NCBI GenBank assembly: GCA_044230315.1
Contig: JBGARJ010000014.1
Location: forward strand, 1-64,000
Direction: 5' to 3'
Length of the DNA: 64,000 nucleotides
Source: M3007 sp044230315
GTDB lineage: Bacteria; Bacteroidota; Bacteroidia; Chitinophagales; Saprospiraceae
The notes below the pieces were generated by a model. It did not search any database. It was not told where the DNA came from and was given only the letters and a program-made list of their open reading frames with translations. Positions 25,660-35,952 of this stretch are shown in pieces (position 1 is the first letter of the stretch; every line of letters starts with the position of its first letter). The position numbers were made by a program, and so were the translations under genes.

Positions 25660-25744
25660 AGCCCGTTTGGCCCAGCTCCGGAAGTCTAAACGTCGAACGG
25701 ATTACCTTCGGGCCTTGGAACCATGCAGTTACATCCCACTCATT

Positions 25745-26566
25745 ATGCAACAGTACGACCAAATCCAGGAAGCCGTTCAGGCCATCCGCCGGCAGACGGG
25801 CTTTCAGGCCCGCACGGGCATCATTCTGGGCACCGGGCTGGGCAACCTGGCCGATGAGGTGGACCGGGAGGCCGAAATTCCCTACCACAGCATACCGCAT
25901 TTTGCCCGAAGTACCGTGCAAAGCCATCAGGGCAAACTGGTACTGGGGCGCCTGGCCGGACACCCGGTGGTAGTGATGGCCGGCCGTTTTCACTACTACG
26001 AGGGCTGGTCGATGGAGCAGGTCACGTTTCCGGTGCGGGTGTTGCGGATACTGGGCATCGAACGCCTGATCATCACCAATGCTTCGGGCGGGGTGAACCC
26101 TCATTTTAAAGGCGGCGACATCGTCATCGTGCGCGACCACATCAACCTGCTCCCGGAAAACCCCTTGCGCGGCGTGAACGACGAGCGACTCGGCCCGCGC
26201 TTCCCCGACATGTCGGAACCCTATGATGCCGGTTTGCGGGCCAAAGCCCTCATCGTGGCGCAAAAACACGGCATCCGCGCTTTCGAAGGCGTTTATTCGG
26301 CTATGCAGGGTCCCAACCTCGAAACACCTGCCGAGTACGGCATGCTGCGGCATTTGGGCAGCGACTGTACCGGCATGTCGTCGTTGCCGGAGGTGCTGGT
26401 GGCGCGGCACATGGATTTGCCGGTGCTGATGCTCTCTATGGTAACCAATGTTGCGTTTCCGCCGAATGTGATCAAAGTAACCTCGGTAGACGACGTGATC
26501 GCCACGGCCGGGGCCGCCGAACCGAATTTAAGTTTGCTCATCCGCGAAGTACTGACCGATCTTTGA
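25745..26566 (+). CDS. Purine nucleoside phosphorylase
   Basis: Cytoplasmic enzyme splitting inosine or guanosine with phosphate in purine salvage. The 273-residue trimeric-type (PunA/human-like) PNP shows GTGLGNLADEV, phosphate-site SHQGKLVLG, RFHYYEGW, ITNASGGVN and MQGPNLETPAEY. The ATG at 25745 is used because the family start is MQQYDQIQEAVQAI; upstream in-frame codons are non-conserved. It is separated by three bases from folA, so the two are almost certainly one transcript, linking purine salvage and folate reduction. Confidence 0.94.
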   Translation: MQQYDQIQEAVQAIRRQTGFQARTGIILGTGLGNLADEVDREAEIPYHSIPHFARSTVQSHQGKLVLGRLAGHPVVVMAGRFHYYEGWSMEQVTFPVRVLRILGIERLIITNASGGVNPHFKGGDIVIVRDHINLLPENPLRGVNDERLGPRFPDMSEPYDAGLRAKALIVAQKHGIRAFEGVYSAMQGPNLETPAEYGMLRHLGSDCTGMSSLPEVLVARHMDLPVLMLSMVTNVAFPPNVIKVTSVDDVIATAGAAEPNLSLLIREVLTDL

Positions 26567-26569
26567 GCC

Positions 26570-27085
26570 ATGCTTGTTTCCGCCATAGTTGCCGTCGCCA
26601 AAAACGGGGTGATTGGCAAAGACAACCAAATTCCGTGGTATTTGCCGGCCGATCTGGCCTATTTCAAGCGCACCACCCTGGGGCACCACATTCTGATGGG
26701 CCGCAACAGTTTTCGCAGCATCGGGCGGCCGCTGCCCAAACGCACGAACGTGGTCATCACCCGCGATCCGTTTTTTAGCGCCGACGGCGTGCTGGTGGCG
26801 CACTCGGTGGAAGAGGCCCTGGCCCTGGCCTTCGACCATGGCGAGACCGAAGCGTTCATTATCGGCGGCGGTAGCATTTATCGCGACAGCATGACGATGT
26901 GGGACAAACTGTACTACACCGAAGTGGACCTGGAACCCGAAGGCGATGTATTTTTCCCTACCCTGAACCCGGCAGAATGGCGCGAAACCTGGCGCGAGGG
27001 GCACGGGCCCGACGATAAAAACGAACACGGCTATACATTCCGCATCCTGGAACGAGTGCCTGCTGCGGAGCGCCAGACCGGCTGA
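26570..27085 (+). CDS. folA: Dihydrofolate reductase
   Basis: Cytoplasmic NADPH-dependent enzyme that regenerates tetrahydrofolate. The 171-residue protein has the standard motifs: VAVAKNGVIGKDNQIPWYLPADL (substrate loop with W and the acidic D), TLGHHILMGRNSFRSIGRPLPKR, VVITRD and the nucleotide-binding AFIIGGGSIYRDSM. Length is normal for chromosomal DHFR. It begins three bases after the PNP stop and ends 160 bases before the GT5 gene. Confidence 0.96.
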   Translation: MLVSAIVAVAKNGVIGKDNQIPWYLPADLAYFKRTTLGHHILMGRNSFRSIGRPLPKRTNVVITRDPFFSADGVLVAHSVEEALALAFDHGETEAFIIGGGSIYRDSMTMWDKLYYTEVDLEPEGDVFFPTLNPAEWRETWREGHGPDDKNEHGYTFRILERVPAAERQTG

Positions 27086-27166
27086 TTTTCCGGCCATTTT
27101 AGCGTTTTTTCGCCCTAATTAATTTTCCTGTTGCGGAAACACCCTAAAGAAGTCGCTTTTTTTTTA

Positions 27167-27174
27167 TAATTTTG
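27167..27174 (+). promoter_or_regulatory. Predicted -7 element of the GT5 synthase gene
   Basis: TAATTTTG following a run of T matches TAnnTTTG, 70 bases before the ATG at 27245. Confidence 0.5.
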
Positions 27175-27244
27175 CACCCGATTTGCCGCGAAACGGCTGC
27201 GGCGGACCCTCGACGGGATTATACACAAAAGTCAGGTTGCATAC

Positions 27245-28066
27245 ATGGAAAAGAAGCGTTTGCTCATCGTCACCCAGGAGATGGAACCCTATACAGAAGG
27301 TAACAGCATCTCTGCCCTGGTGGCGCAATTACCCAAATTTTTACAGGATAACGGTTATGAACTGCGGATTTTGATGCCGCGCTATGGCGTTGTGAATGAG
27401 CGCCGGCACCGTTTGCATGAAGTAGTTCGTCTTTCCGGGATGAATATCATTGTGGATGACGACGATTACCCACTTATCATTAAAGTTGCGTCTCTGCCGG
27501 GCTCGCGCCTTCAGGTTTATTTTCTCGACAACGAGGATTTTTTCAAACGTAAATTCGTTTTTGACGACGCCGACGGCAAACCATTTGAAGACAACCCCGA
27601 CCGGACGGCCTTTTTCTGCAAAGGCGCCATCGAAACGGTGAAAAAATTCGGCTGGCCACCCGATATCATTTTGTGTCATGGTTGGTTGACGAGCCTCATC
27701 CCGTTTTATCTGAAAACAGCGTACAAAACCGAGCCCCTGTTCGCGAATTCCTCGGTGGTGTACACGGTTTATCCTGACGAGCACCAGCAACTGGGCGGCG
27801 AGCGCTTCTTTGACAAAGCGGCGATCAACAACCTGTCGAAAGACGATCTGGCGGCGTATCGCGACGGCGACAGCCTCTCGATGCACAAAGGCGCCTGTAC
27901 CTATGCCGATGCCATTACGATAGGCAGCGAATCGGTCGATACAAGCGTTGATTACCTGTCCGTAGCGCAAGACAAGCCGGTGCTCCCCTGGAAAAACGAA
28001 GAGGAGTATTTACCGGCCACGTTGGAGTTCTATCGTCAGCTGAATGAGGCGGAAGTATCGCAATAA
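27245..28066 (+). CDS. GT5 N-terminal domain protein (glycogen/starch synthase-like, single domain)
   Basis: A 273-residue protein equal to only the N-terminal GT5 half of glycogen synthase: KKRLLIVTQEMEPYTEGNSISALVAQLPKFL, LMPRYGVVNERRHRLHEV and DIILCHGWLTSLIPFYLK. The C-terminal GT1-type half that binds ADP-glucose is absent, so synthase activity by itself is doubtful. Such short forms are widespread in Bacteroidota, usually beside DUF4270 and glmS genes, exactly as here. The role is unknown; sensing or cell-wall sugar handling is speculation. It has a perfect -7 box upstream and a strong hairpin terminator downstream. Confidence 0.87.
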   Translation: MEKKRLLIVTQEMEPYTEGNSISALVAQLPKFLQDNGYELRILMPRYGVVNERRHRLHEVVRLSGMNIIVDDDDYPLIIKVASLPGSRLQVYFLDNEDFFKRKFVFDDADGKPFEDNPDRTAFFCKGAIETVKKFGWPPDIILCHGWLTSLIPFYLKTAYKTEPLFANSSVVYTVYPDEHQQLGGERFFDKAAINNLSKDDLAAYRDGDSLSMHKGACTYADAITIGSESVDTSVDYLSVAQDKPVLPWKNEEEYLPATLEFYRQLNEAEVSQ

Positions 28067-28106
28067 ACACCCGCGTATTATTTTGCAAACGATAAAACAG
28101 GATGGC

Positions 28107-28144
28107 TATAGCGGGCGAGCGTATCTTCGCCCGCTATATTTGTC
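28107..28144 (+). terminator. Rho-independent-type terminator after the GT5 gene
   Basis: A perfect 12-bp GC-rich stem (tatagcgggcga / tcgcccgctata, 28107-28118 and 28127-28138) with an 8-base loop is followed by tttgtc. It lies 41 bases past the stop. Confidence 0.75.
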
Positions 28145-28233
28145 TGATTGGCAGTAAAAACAGCGCCCTGAAGCAACCCTAGTAGCCGTCACCGCGTCCG
28201 GCAGCAAAACATTGGCCGGTCATTTCCAAACAC

Positions 28234-29595
28234 ATGAAACACACTGTTGTACCTTTTTTCCCAGTGCTGCTGGTGGCAGCCTTGAGTCTGTTCCTGGGCT
28301 ATAGTTGCACCAAACCCACCCCTTTCGGCTCCGGCCTCCTCTACGATCAACAGGCAGAATACGCATACACCGATACGCTTACGCTGCAGTATACGCTCGA
28401 AACGGAAGACAGCGTGATCACGTCGGACCGCTCCTCGATTGCCGATTATATGCTCTGCGGCCAGCTTATCGACCCGGTTTTCGGCAAATCCCAGTCCGAT
28501 ATTTACACCCTGTTTCGCTTGAGTTACCTCGGCCCGAATTTTAAGAATGCCGTCATCGATTCGATCGTGATGTATTTGCAGTATAGCAGTTCGGGCTTTT
28601 ACGGCGATACCATGCAAGCGCAAAACCTTCGGGTATACCGACTGGCCGCCGACACGGTCCTGCAATGGGATGCCGATTATTACTCGAACCAAAGCCTTCC
28701 CGTTGGCGATCAAATCGGCGAAGTCATGGGCTTCCTCCCCACACCGAAAACAGTTGGATACCTGCTCGGCGATACCACATCAAAGGGGGCTTATTTGCGG
28801 ATACCGCTGGACAACGCGTTTGGCCAGGAACTGCTGAATATGGATAGCCTCAACCTGACGGCCGATACAACCTTCTGGCAAAAATTGCGCGGCCTCCGTA
28901 TTTCGTCGGAGCCGGCCGGCGCTCCCGGCGCTATGATGGCCTTTGCGCTGAATTCCAGTGCGTTTAGCCGGATACGGCTGTATTACAAGCAAGATACCAC
29001 CGCCAGTTCGTATGATTTTTCCTTTGTCGGCGGCAATAAGTTCACCAATTTTCAGCACGATTATACCGGTACCGACATTGCGACCAAACTCCACCAACCA
29101 CTCGATGATCAGCTGTACCTCCAGGGCATGAGTGGCCTGCGCCTGAAGCTGGAGATCCCGTACGCCCATTTGTTGGATCATGTAGCCGTCAATAAAGCCG
29201 AACTTCTGCTTACTACGGCAACCTTGCCCAACGACAATGACCTGCTCACCCCCGCCGACCAGTTGGTGTTCACCGAATCGCTTGGAGATACCACCTACGC
29301 CTTCACCACCGATGTGCTCTATTCGCTCGGCTCTACGGGCACAAGCGGTTTTGCCGCTTTCGGCGGCTTCCCGGAAACCGAAACCGAGCCTGCCCAAACG
29401 GTAAAGCGCTATCACCTCACGCTGACACAGCGTTTTCAGGATATGGTAGACAACACCTCCGGTGATATCAAGAAGCAGACGGTGTTCATCAATGTGTATC
29501 CGCAAAGCCGAAAAGCCATGCGCACGGTGCTATACGGCCCTAAAAACAGTACGTTTCCGGCCAAATTAGCCTTGAAATACACCCTCGTTAAATAA
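28234..29595 (+). CDS. DUF4270 family lipoprotein
   Basis: A 453-residue predicted surface lipoprotein: lipobox LGYSC (C25), then a DUF4270 body (DPVFGKSQSDIYTLFRLSY, VIDSIVMYLQYSSSGFYGDT, KAELLLTTATLP) built from repeated beta-strand segments. The function is unknown; the family is confined to Bacteroidota and recurrent between the GT5 synthase and glmS genes. The preceding terminator suggests its own transcript, although no perfect -7 box is seen in the 90 bases upstream. Confidence 0.88.
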   Translation: MKHTVVPFFPVLLVAALSLFLGYSCTKPTPFGSGLLYDQQAEYAYTDTLTLQYTLETEDSVITSDRSSIADYMLCGQLIDPVFGKSQSDIYTLFRLSYLGPNFKNAVIDSIVMYLQYSSSGFYGDTMQAQNLRVYRLAADTVLQWDADYYSNQSLPVGDQIGEVMGFLPTPKTVGYLLGDTTSKGAYLRIPLDNAFGQELLNMDSLNLTADTTFWQKLRGLRISSEPAGAPGAMMAFALNSSAFSRIRLYYKQDTTASSYDFSFVGGNKFTNFQHDYTGTDIATKLHQPLDDQLYLQGMSGLRLKLEIPYAHLLDHVAVNKAELLLTTATLPNDNDLLTPADQLVFTESLGDTTYAFTTDVLYSLGSTGTSGFAAFGGFPETETEPAQTVKRYHLTLTQRFQDMVDNTSGDIKKQTVFINVYPQSRKAMRTVLYGPKNSTFPAKLALKYTLVK

Positions 29596-29718
29596 TTGTC
29601 CCCTGATATGCCTCATAAGGCCCGAATTTTGCAGCCCGGTAAACCTGTTGGTCAAAACGCTGCCCGGCCATTTTGTTTTAATCACGCACGCAGATTACTT
29701 AACTGAAAACTCAATTTT

Positions 29719-31560
29719 ATGTGCGGAATTGTCGCCTACATCGGTTCAAAAGATGCTTATCCAATCGTCATCAAGGGCTTGCAACGCCTCGAATACCGGG
29801 GCTACGACAGCGCCGGCATCGCTCTCCAAAACGGTACGCTGAACGTGTACAAAAAGAAAGGGAAAGTTGCCGATCTTGAGTATTATACCAAAGACAAAAA
29901 CACTGCCGGCTCTATCGGCATGGGGCATACCCGCTGGGCCACCCACGGGAAACCCGACGATATCAATGCACACCCGCACAACAGCGGCGACAAGCGGCTG
30001 GTGCTCATCCACAACGGCATCATTGAAAACTACGCCGTGCTAAAGAGCGCCCTACAGAAACACGGACACCTATTTGAGAGCGAAACGGACACCGAAGTGC
30101 TCGTACACCTGATCGAAGAAGTGCAACAGCGCGAAAACCTGCAACTGGAAGAAGCCGTCCGGCAGGCCCTCACCCAGGTGCACGGCGCGTACGCCATCGT
30201 AGTTATGGACCGCGACGACCCCGACAAGCTGGTCGCCGCACGGAAATCCAGCCCCCTTGTCATCGGAATCGGCAGCGAAGAATTCCTGATCGCTTCCGAC
30301 GCCACGCCCATCGTGGAGCACACCAAAAAAGTGGTGTACCTCAACGATGAGGAAGTAGCCACCGTGACGCGAGCGGGTCAACTTACCATCAAAACCCTGC
30401 GCAACGAGATCATGACGCCCACGATCCAGGAGATCGAACTTGAAATCGAACAACTGGAAAAAGGCGGTTACGACTATTTCATGCTCAAAGAGATCTTTGA
30501 GCAACCCGCCACCATCGCCGAATGCATGCGCGGCCGGGTGAACGCCGAAGAAGGCTGGGTGCGCCTCGGCGGCATGGAAGAGTATAAAAAACGGATGATC
30601 CATGCGCAACGGATGATCATCCTGGGGTGCGGCACTTCCTGGCACGCCGGCATGATCGCCGAATACCTTTTTGAAGACCTCGCCCGCCTGCCGGTCGAAG
30701 TAGAATATGCCTCTGAATTCCGCTACCGCAACCCTGTGGTGCGCGAACAAGACATTGTGCTGGCTATTTCCCAGTCGGGCGAAACGGCCGACACCTTTGC
30801 TGCGCTGGAGCTGGCCAAAGAACGCGGCGCGATTACTTACGGCATTGTAAATGTTGTCGGGTCGTCTATCGCCCGGTTGACGCATAGCGGTTCGTACATC
30901 CACGTCGGCCCGGAGATCGGGGTGGCGTCCACCAAAGCTTTTACGGGCCAGGTCACAATGTTGACCATTATGGCGCTTTTGCTGGGCTACGAACGCGGCT
31001 ACCTGCCCAAATCGCAGTACCAAAAGCTCGTGCAGGAGCTGGCGCTTATCCCGGGTAAGGTGGACCGGCTGCTCGAAAATTGCCAGGAACAAGTGAAATA
31101 TATCGCCGGCGAGTTCAAAGACGCCACGAATGCCTTGTACCTCGGGCGCGGTTACAATTTCCCCGTAGCGCTCGAAGGTGCCTTGAAATTGAAAGAAATC
31201 TCGTACATTCACGCTGAAGGATACCCGGCGGCTGAAATGAAACACGGCCCCATTGCGTTAATCGATGAAAATATGCCGGTATTTGTGATCGCTACCAACC
31301 TCAGCGCCTACGATAAGATCGTTTCCAATATCCAGGAGGTCAAAGCCCGCAAAGGCATCGTGGTGGCTGTCGTGACCGAAGGCGACCAAACCATCAAAAA
31401 ACTGGCCGACTACACCATTGAAATACCGGCCACCGAAGAGCCGCTGACGCCCTTGCTGTCGGTAGTGCCGCTCCAACTACTGGCGTATCACATCGCCCTG
31501 TTGCGCGGCTGCAATGTCGACCAACCCCGAAACCTGGCCAAATCAGTTACTGTTGAATAA
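29719..31560 (+). CDS. glmS: Glutamine-fructose-6-phosphate aminotransferase (isomerizing)
   Basis: Cytoplasmic enzyme making glucosamine-6-phosphate for peptidoglycan and LPS. The 613-residue protein has an N-terminal class II amidotransferase domain with catalytic Cys2 (MCGIVAYIGS, RGYDSAGIA, GHTRWATHG). Two SIS sugar-isomerase domains follow (ILGCGTSWHAGMIAEYL, AISQSGETADT; later YLGRGYNFPVALEGALKLKE), and the end NVDQPRNLAKSVTVE is canonical. No glmS ribozyme-like leader was recognised in the 123 bases upstream, as expected outside Firmicutes. DUF4290 follows after 12 bases. Confidence 0.97.
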   Translation: MCGIVAYIGSKDAYPIVIKGLQRLEYRGYDSAGIALQNGTLNVYKKKGKVADLEYYTKDKNTAGSIGMGHTRWATHGKPDDINAHPHNSGDKRLVLIHNGIIENYAVLKSALQKHGHLFESETDTEVLVHLIEEVQQRENLQLEEAVRQALTQVHGAYAIVVMDRDDPDKLVAARKSSPLVIGIGSEEFLIASDATPIVEHTKKVVYLNDEEVATVTRAGQLTIKTLRNEIMTPTIQEIELEIEQLEKGGYDYFMLKEIFEQPATIAECMRGRVNAEEGWVRLGGMEEYKKRMIHAQRMIILGCGTSWHAGMIAEYLFEDLARLPVEVEYASEFRYRNPVVREQDIVLAISQSGETADTFAALELAKERGAITYGIVNVVGSSIARLTHSGSYIHVGPEIGVASTKAFTGQVTMLTIMALLLGYERGYLPKSQYQKLVQELALIPGKVDRLLENCQEQVKYIAGEFKDATNALYLGRGYNFPVALEGALKLKEISYIHAEGYPAAEMKHGPIALIDENMPVFVIATNLSAYDKIVSNIQEVKARKGIVVAVVTEGDQTIKKLADYTIEIPATEEPLTPLLSVVPLQLLAYHIALLRGCNVDQPRNLAKSVTVE

Positions 31561-31572
31561 GAAAAACATGCC

Positions 31573-32274
31573 ATGAATAAAGTAGAAATCGAATATAACA
31601 CCGAAAAAGAGACCATCCGGTACCCCGAGTATGGCCGGGCGATCCAGGAGATGTTGCAATATGCAAAAACGATTGCCGACCCGAAAAAGCGGCAAAAAAC
31701 CGTTGAAACCATCATTGGCCTGATGCAACAACTCAATCCTTCCGGCAACCGCAACATAGAAGACTACCGCGACAAACTTTGGAACCACGCTTATGCCATT
31801 TCCGGTTATGAGCTCGACGTGACGCCGCCACCCGGCGTTATCCTGCGCAGCGAAGCAGACAAAGCGCGCGCCGACCGAATTCAATACCCCCCTACCGCCA
31901 CCCGGCTCCGCCACTACGGCTATAATGTCCAGACATTGATCAAAAAGGCCATCGAAATGCCCGACGGAACCAAGAAGGAAGGCTTTGTCGAGGTTATCGC
32001 CTCCTACATGAAACTGGCTTATAAAACCTGGAACCGCGAACATTACGTGAGCGACGACGTGGTTAAAGACGACCTGGAAATTCTTTCCGACGGCCAGCTC
32101 GAACTCCACGAAGGCCACAGTTCGCTCGACATTCTAGCGTTCAGCGCCAACAAAAAAGAAAAGGAATTACAGCGCCACCAGCAACGCAACCGCAACAAGA
32201 ACGGCGGCAATACCGGCAACAAAAACCGCAACAAGCGCAACTACGGCAATTTCCGCAAACGCAAAAAGCAATAG
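31573..32274 (+). CDS. DUF4290 family protein
   Basis: A 233-residue Bacteroidota-specific protein of unknown function, probably cytoplasmic. The conserved core (MNKVEIEYNTEKETIRYPEYGRAIQEM...RDKLWNHAYAISGYELDVTPP) covers about 1-180. It is followed by a low-complexity Lys/Arg/Asn-rich tail (about 190-233), which is likely disordered and able to bind nucleic acid (inference from charge only). It is translated from the glmS transcript (12-base gap) and converges with a lipoprotein gene, four bases apart. Confidence 0.88.
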   Translation: MNKVEIEYNTEKETIRYPEYGRAIQEMLQYAKTIADPKKRQKTVETIIGLMQQLNPSGNRNIEDYRDKLWNHAYAISGYELDVTPPPGVILRSEADKARADRIQYPPTATRLRHYGYNVQTLIKKAIEMPDGTKKEGFVEVIASYMKLAYKTWNREHYVSDDVVKDDLEILSDGQLELHEGHSSLDILAFSANKKEKELQRHQQRNRNKNGGNTGNKNRNKRNYGNFRKRKKQ

Positions 32275-32278
32275 GCGA

Positions 32279-33082
32279 TCACCATTCTCCCCGGGTGGAA
32301 TAGCAGTTGATTTCAAGCGGCATGGCCGGGTCTTGCCGGTAGGCCTGTAAAACATTCCGGATACCATCTCCGTCGGCCGTGTTAAAACGGCGTAAAAAAG
32401 GCCGGAAGCTTCCCGCCGGGGCAATGCTTTTGTGAAAATAATATTGCCCGGTGCCGGCAACGGTAAAATAGCCGTAATACCCCGGCGCCAGTCCGGGCTC
32501 GTCGGTCAAGGGCTTCAGTTGTTGCAAAAACTGATCGGCAACAGGCTGATCCGATTCCACCGGGGTCAGCGCGTACCCCCAAACGTAATCGTCTGTCAAG
32601 GATTCCAATACCCGGTTTTGAAAATCAACCCCCTGCTCTTCCGGGATGTCGAGGGCATAATGCCCGTTTTGTACGGTAAGGGTACCGTGGTTGGTGAGAA
32701 CGGGGTTGAGCCGCAGGGTGAACTGGTAGGTGCCGTCGGCCAGGTGCCCGATCGGCAAAAACCCGCGGGCCGGGCCGGGTGCGCCCAGGCAGGTATCGGG
32801 CGCTTGCAGGTCGTGCAGCCGGATCGCAATGGCGCCGGGCGCTACCTCGGTGGTCGCTTCGATCCGGTAGTTGCCACAATCGTAAATTTTGGCGCTTTCC
32901 ATCCACAACCCAAACGTCGGCGTGCCGGTCGCGGCGTCGCGCACCTGAAACAGGTCGGCGGTGAATTCGGTAAACGTCACCACAATTTCCGGGTCTTCCT
33001 TTTTGAGCGTGTTGCAGGCCGCAGCGGCCAATGCCAGGGCTGTTAGCCCCAAAACCCATCTAATCATTGTTCTAATAGCCAT
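32279..33082 (-). CDS. Lipoprotein of unknown function
   Basis: A 267-residue lipoprotein with lipobox LAAAAC (C23) and a body of beta-type sequence (EIVVTFTEFTADLFQVRD, YRIEATTEVAPGAIAIRLHDL, GTYQFTLRLNP). It carries a few cysteines that could pair in the envelope. I do not recognise the family. The ATG at 33082 is chosen because it begins the signal peptide; 34 extra upstream codons are open by chance. It is divergent from the YceI gene; a weak -7 match (CACTTTTG, 33131-33124) lies 41 bases upstream. Confidence 0.7.
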   Translation of the reverse strand: MAIRTMIRWVLGLTALALAAAACNTLKKEDPEIVVTFTEFTADLFQVRDAATGTPTFGLWMESAKIYDCGNYRIEATTEVAPGAIAIRLHDLQAPDTCLGAPGPARGFLPIGHLADGTYQFTLRLNPVLTNHGTLTVQNGHYALDIPEEQGVDFQNRVLESLTDDYVWGYALTPVESDQPVADQFLQQLKPLTDEPGLAPGYYGYFTVAGTGQYYFHKSIAPAGSFRPFLRRFNTADGDGIRNVLQAYRQDPAMPLEINCYSTRGEW

Positions 33083-33163
33083 GTTCCGGATGTTGTGGAT
33101 GCGCAGGAGAAACGCTGTGGCGTCAAAAGTGCTGCCTGCAGTTCCGCATTTTTTGAATCGGTG

Positions 33164-33171
33164 TACTTTTG
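33164..33171 (+). promoter_or_regulatory. Predicted -7 element of the YceI-family gene
   Basis: TACTTTTG matches TAnnTTTG and ends 29 bases before the ATG at 33201. It faces the divergent lipoprotein gene. Confidence 0.5.
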
Positions 33172-33200
33172 CGCCTCTTTCCACCCGTTTTCCAACCTAT

Positions 33201-33875
33201 ATGAAGCAATTATCGCTGATTTTTTTCGCAACCGGCACCGTCGCGGCCCTCCTCTTTTCCTGCAAAAATAACCCGGCCCAAACCGAACGGCAAGCCGGCG
33301 CGGCGCCCGATACGATACGGATGGAGCCGGTGCCGGCCGAAGGGGCAGTGCCTTTTACCGTCAGGCAAGGCGCTGTTTATTGGTCGGCTAAAAAAGCCAT
33401 CGGCGCAGCGCATAAAGGAAGCGTGACAGTGTCGTCCGGTACCTTGCTGGTCAATCAGGGCCGGCTACTGGGCGGCACAATCGCGCTCGATATGGGCTCC
33501 ATCAGCGTGAGCAATATGAACGACGCCGGGGAAAAATCCACCCTCGAATCGCATTTGAAGGACAACGACTTTTTCGAAGTAAAAAAATATCCGCAGGCCG
33601 AATTCGAGATCACCGACGTCATGCCCAGCAACCAGCAGGCCTTTAATTGGGTGGTGCGTGGCAATCTCACGATCAAAGGGAAGTCCAATCCGGTCAACAT
33701 CCCGGTCAACCTTACCATCGGCAACGGTCGTCTCGAGGCGGAATCGGCCACATTTATCATCGACCGGACCAAATGGGGCCTCACCTTCCGCTCCGGCTTG
33801 CTGGGTACCGCAAAGGATAAGATCATCGAGGATATCGTGCCGGTGTCGTTAAAACTTTCGGCCAGGGCGAAGTGA
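33201..33875 (+). CDS. YceI family lipoprotein
   Basis: A 224-residue lipoprotein (lipobox LLFSC, C21) carrying a YceI-like lipocalin-fold domain, a barrel that binds polyisoprenoids or other amphiphiles in known members. Family features include the VYWSAKKAIGAAHKGSV opening, LGGTIALDMGSISV, LKDNDFFEVKKYPQAEFEIT, and the end FIIDRTKWGLTFRSG. The ATG at 33201 is chosen from the signal peptide and the promoter box; longer upstream frames overlap the divergent gene. Its last 27 bases overlap the 3' end of the convergent TIGR02757 gene. Confidence 0.92.
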   Translation: MKQLSLIFFATGTVAALLFSCKNNPAQTERQAGAAPDTIRMEPVPAEGAVPFTVRQGAVYWSAKKAIGAAHKGSVTVSSGTLLVNQGRLLGGTIALDMGSISVSNMNDAGEKSTLESHLKDNDFFEVKKYPQAEFEITDVMPSNQQAFNWVVRGNLTIKGKSNPVNIPVNLTIGNGRLEAESATFIIDRTKWGLTFRSGLLGTAKDKIIEDIVPVSLKLSARAK

Positions 33876-34643
33876 TTCCAATACGCCCAGGCCAAAGAGC
33901 GCAAAATCGTATCGAACGGGGTCGTCGGGATCGAGCTGCCGCAAATTAGCCGTTAGCTCCAATACGGCCTTCCAGTCGGCCTGCGGACGGCTCAACAGGC
34001 CCAGGCGCCGCGCCACGCGTTCCACGTGAACGTCGAGCGGCATCAGCAGCTGAGCTGGCCGGATACGGGTCCACACGCCGAAATCGACCCCCGCAGCGTC
34101 GCGGCGCACCATCCAGCGCAAGAACATGTTGAGGCGTTTGCAGGTGGACCCCCGCTCCGGGGTGGCCACGTGTTTGCGCGTGCGCTCCGGCGCATAAGGA
34201 TGATCGAAAAAATCGCGGTGAAAACCCGTCAATGCCGGCTCCACGGTGCCGGCGCCGGCGGGCAAATGGCGGGCGAAGGCGTGTTCCAGCGAAGGATGTT
34301 CGCGGTAGAAACGCTGCAAAAACTCGAGGAAATACAGCGTGTCGGTCGGTTGAAATGTGCGATGCTTGAACGACAGAAACCGTGCCCGGTCGGTTTCAGC
34401 GTGTCCCAATACAAAATCATAAGGCACGCCATCCATCCGGTCGAGCAATTGCTCGGCGCTTTTGATAATGGTTTTGCGCTGACCCCAGGCCAGGGTAGCC
34501 GTCCAGAAACCCATGATCTCCCGGTCCTGCAAGCGGCTGAAGCGGTGCGGGATACTAATGGGATCGTCCGGGATAAAATCAGGCGTATTGTGCCGGCGCA
34601 CAGCGGCGTCGAGACCGGCTCGTAAGTGTTCAAAATCTGACAT
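33849..34643 (-). CDS. TIGR02757 (DUF2400) family protein
   Basis: A 264-residue conserved protein of unknown function, probably cytoplasmic. The family pattern is clear: DPISIPHRFSRLQDREIMGFWTATLAWGQRKTI, the GSTCKRLNMFLRWMVRRD block, LLMPLDVHVERVARRLGLL and the end DPVRYDFALFGLGV. The LDVHVERVARRLGL helix-rich part resembles helix-hairpin-helix nucleic-acid enzymes, but no activity is established. The ATG at 34643 matches the family start; 46 extra upstream codons are open by chance. Its 3' end overlaps the convergent YceI gene by 27 bases. Confidence 0.9.
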   Translation of the reverse strand: MSDFEHLRAGLDAAVRRHNTPDFIPDDPISIPHRFSRLQDREIMGFWTATLAWGQRKTIIKSAEQLLDRMDGVPYDFVLGHAETDRARFLSFKHRTFQPTDTLYFLEFLQRFYREHPSLEHAFARHLPAGAGTVEPALTGFHRDFFDHPYAPERTRKHVATPERGSTCKRLNMFLRWMVRRDAAGVDFGVWTRIRPAQLLMPLDVHVERVARRLGLLSRPQADWKAVLELTANLRQLDPDDPVRYDFALFGLGVLESLRPGRKF

Positions 34644-34862
34644 GGCGCGATTGCGGACAAAGGTTGCGAATTTGGGGAAAGCATCTTGCAAAATAGCATC
34701 TGGAAATTCCAGTCCTGTAATAAAACCATTCGATTTGGAAAACCCGGCCGGTTGCTCGACCTTTGCGTCCCGAAAAATCATCCTTGCGCTACTTCAGCTA
34801 ATCGCCGCCGCCCGGTTCCGGCATTTTTTCCCGAAAACGGCGCGAGGAACGCACACACGACA

Positions 34863-35945
<1,083 letters not shown>

Positions 35946-35952
35946 ACGATCA

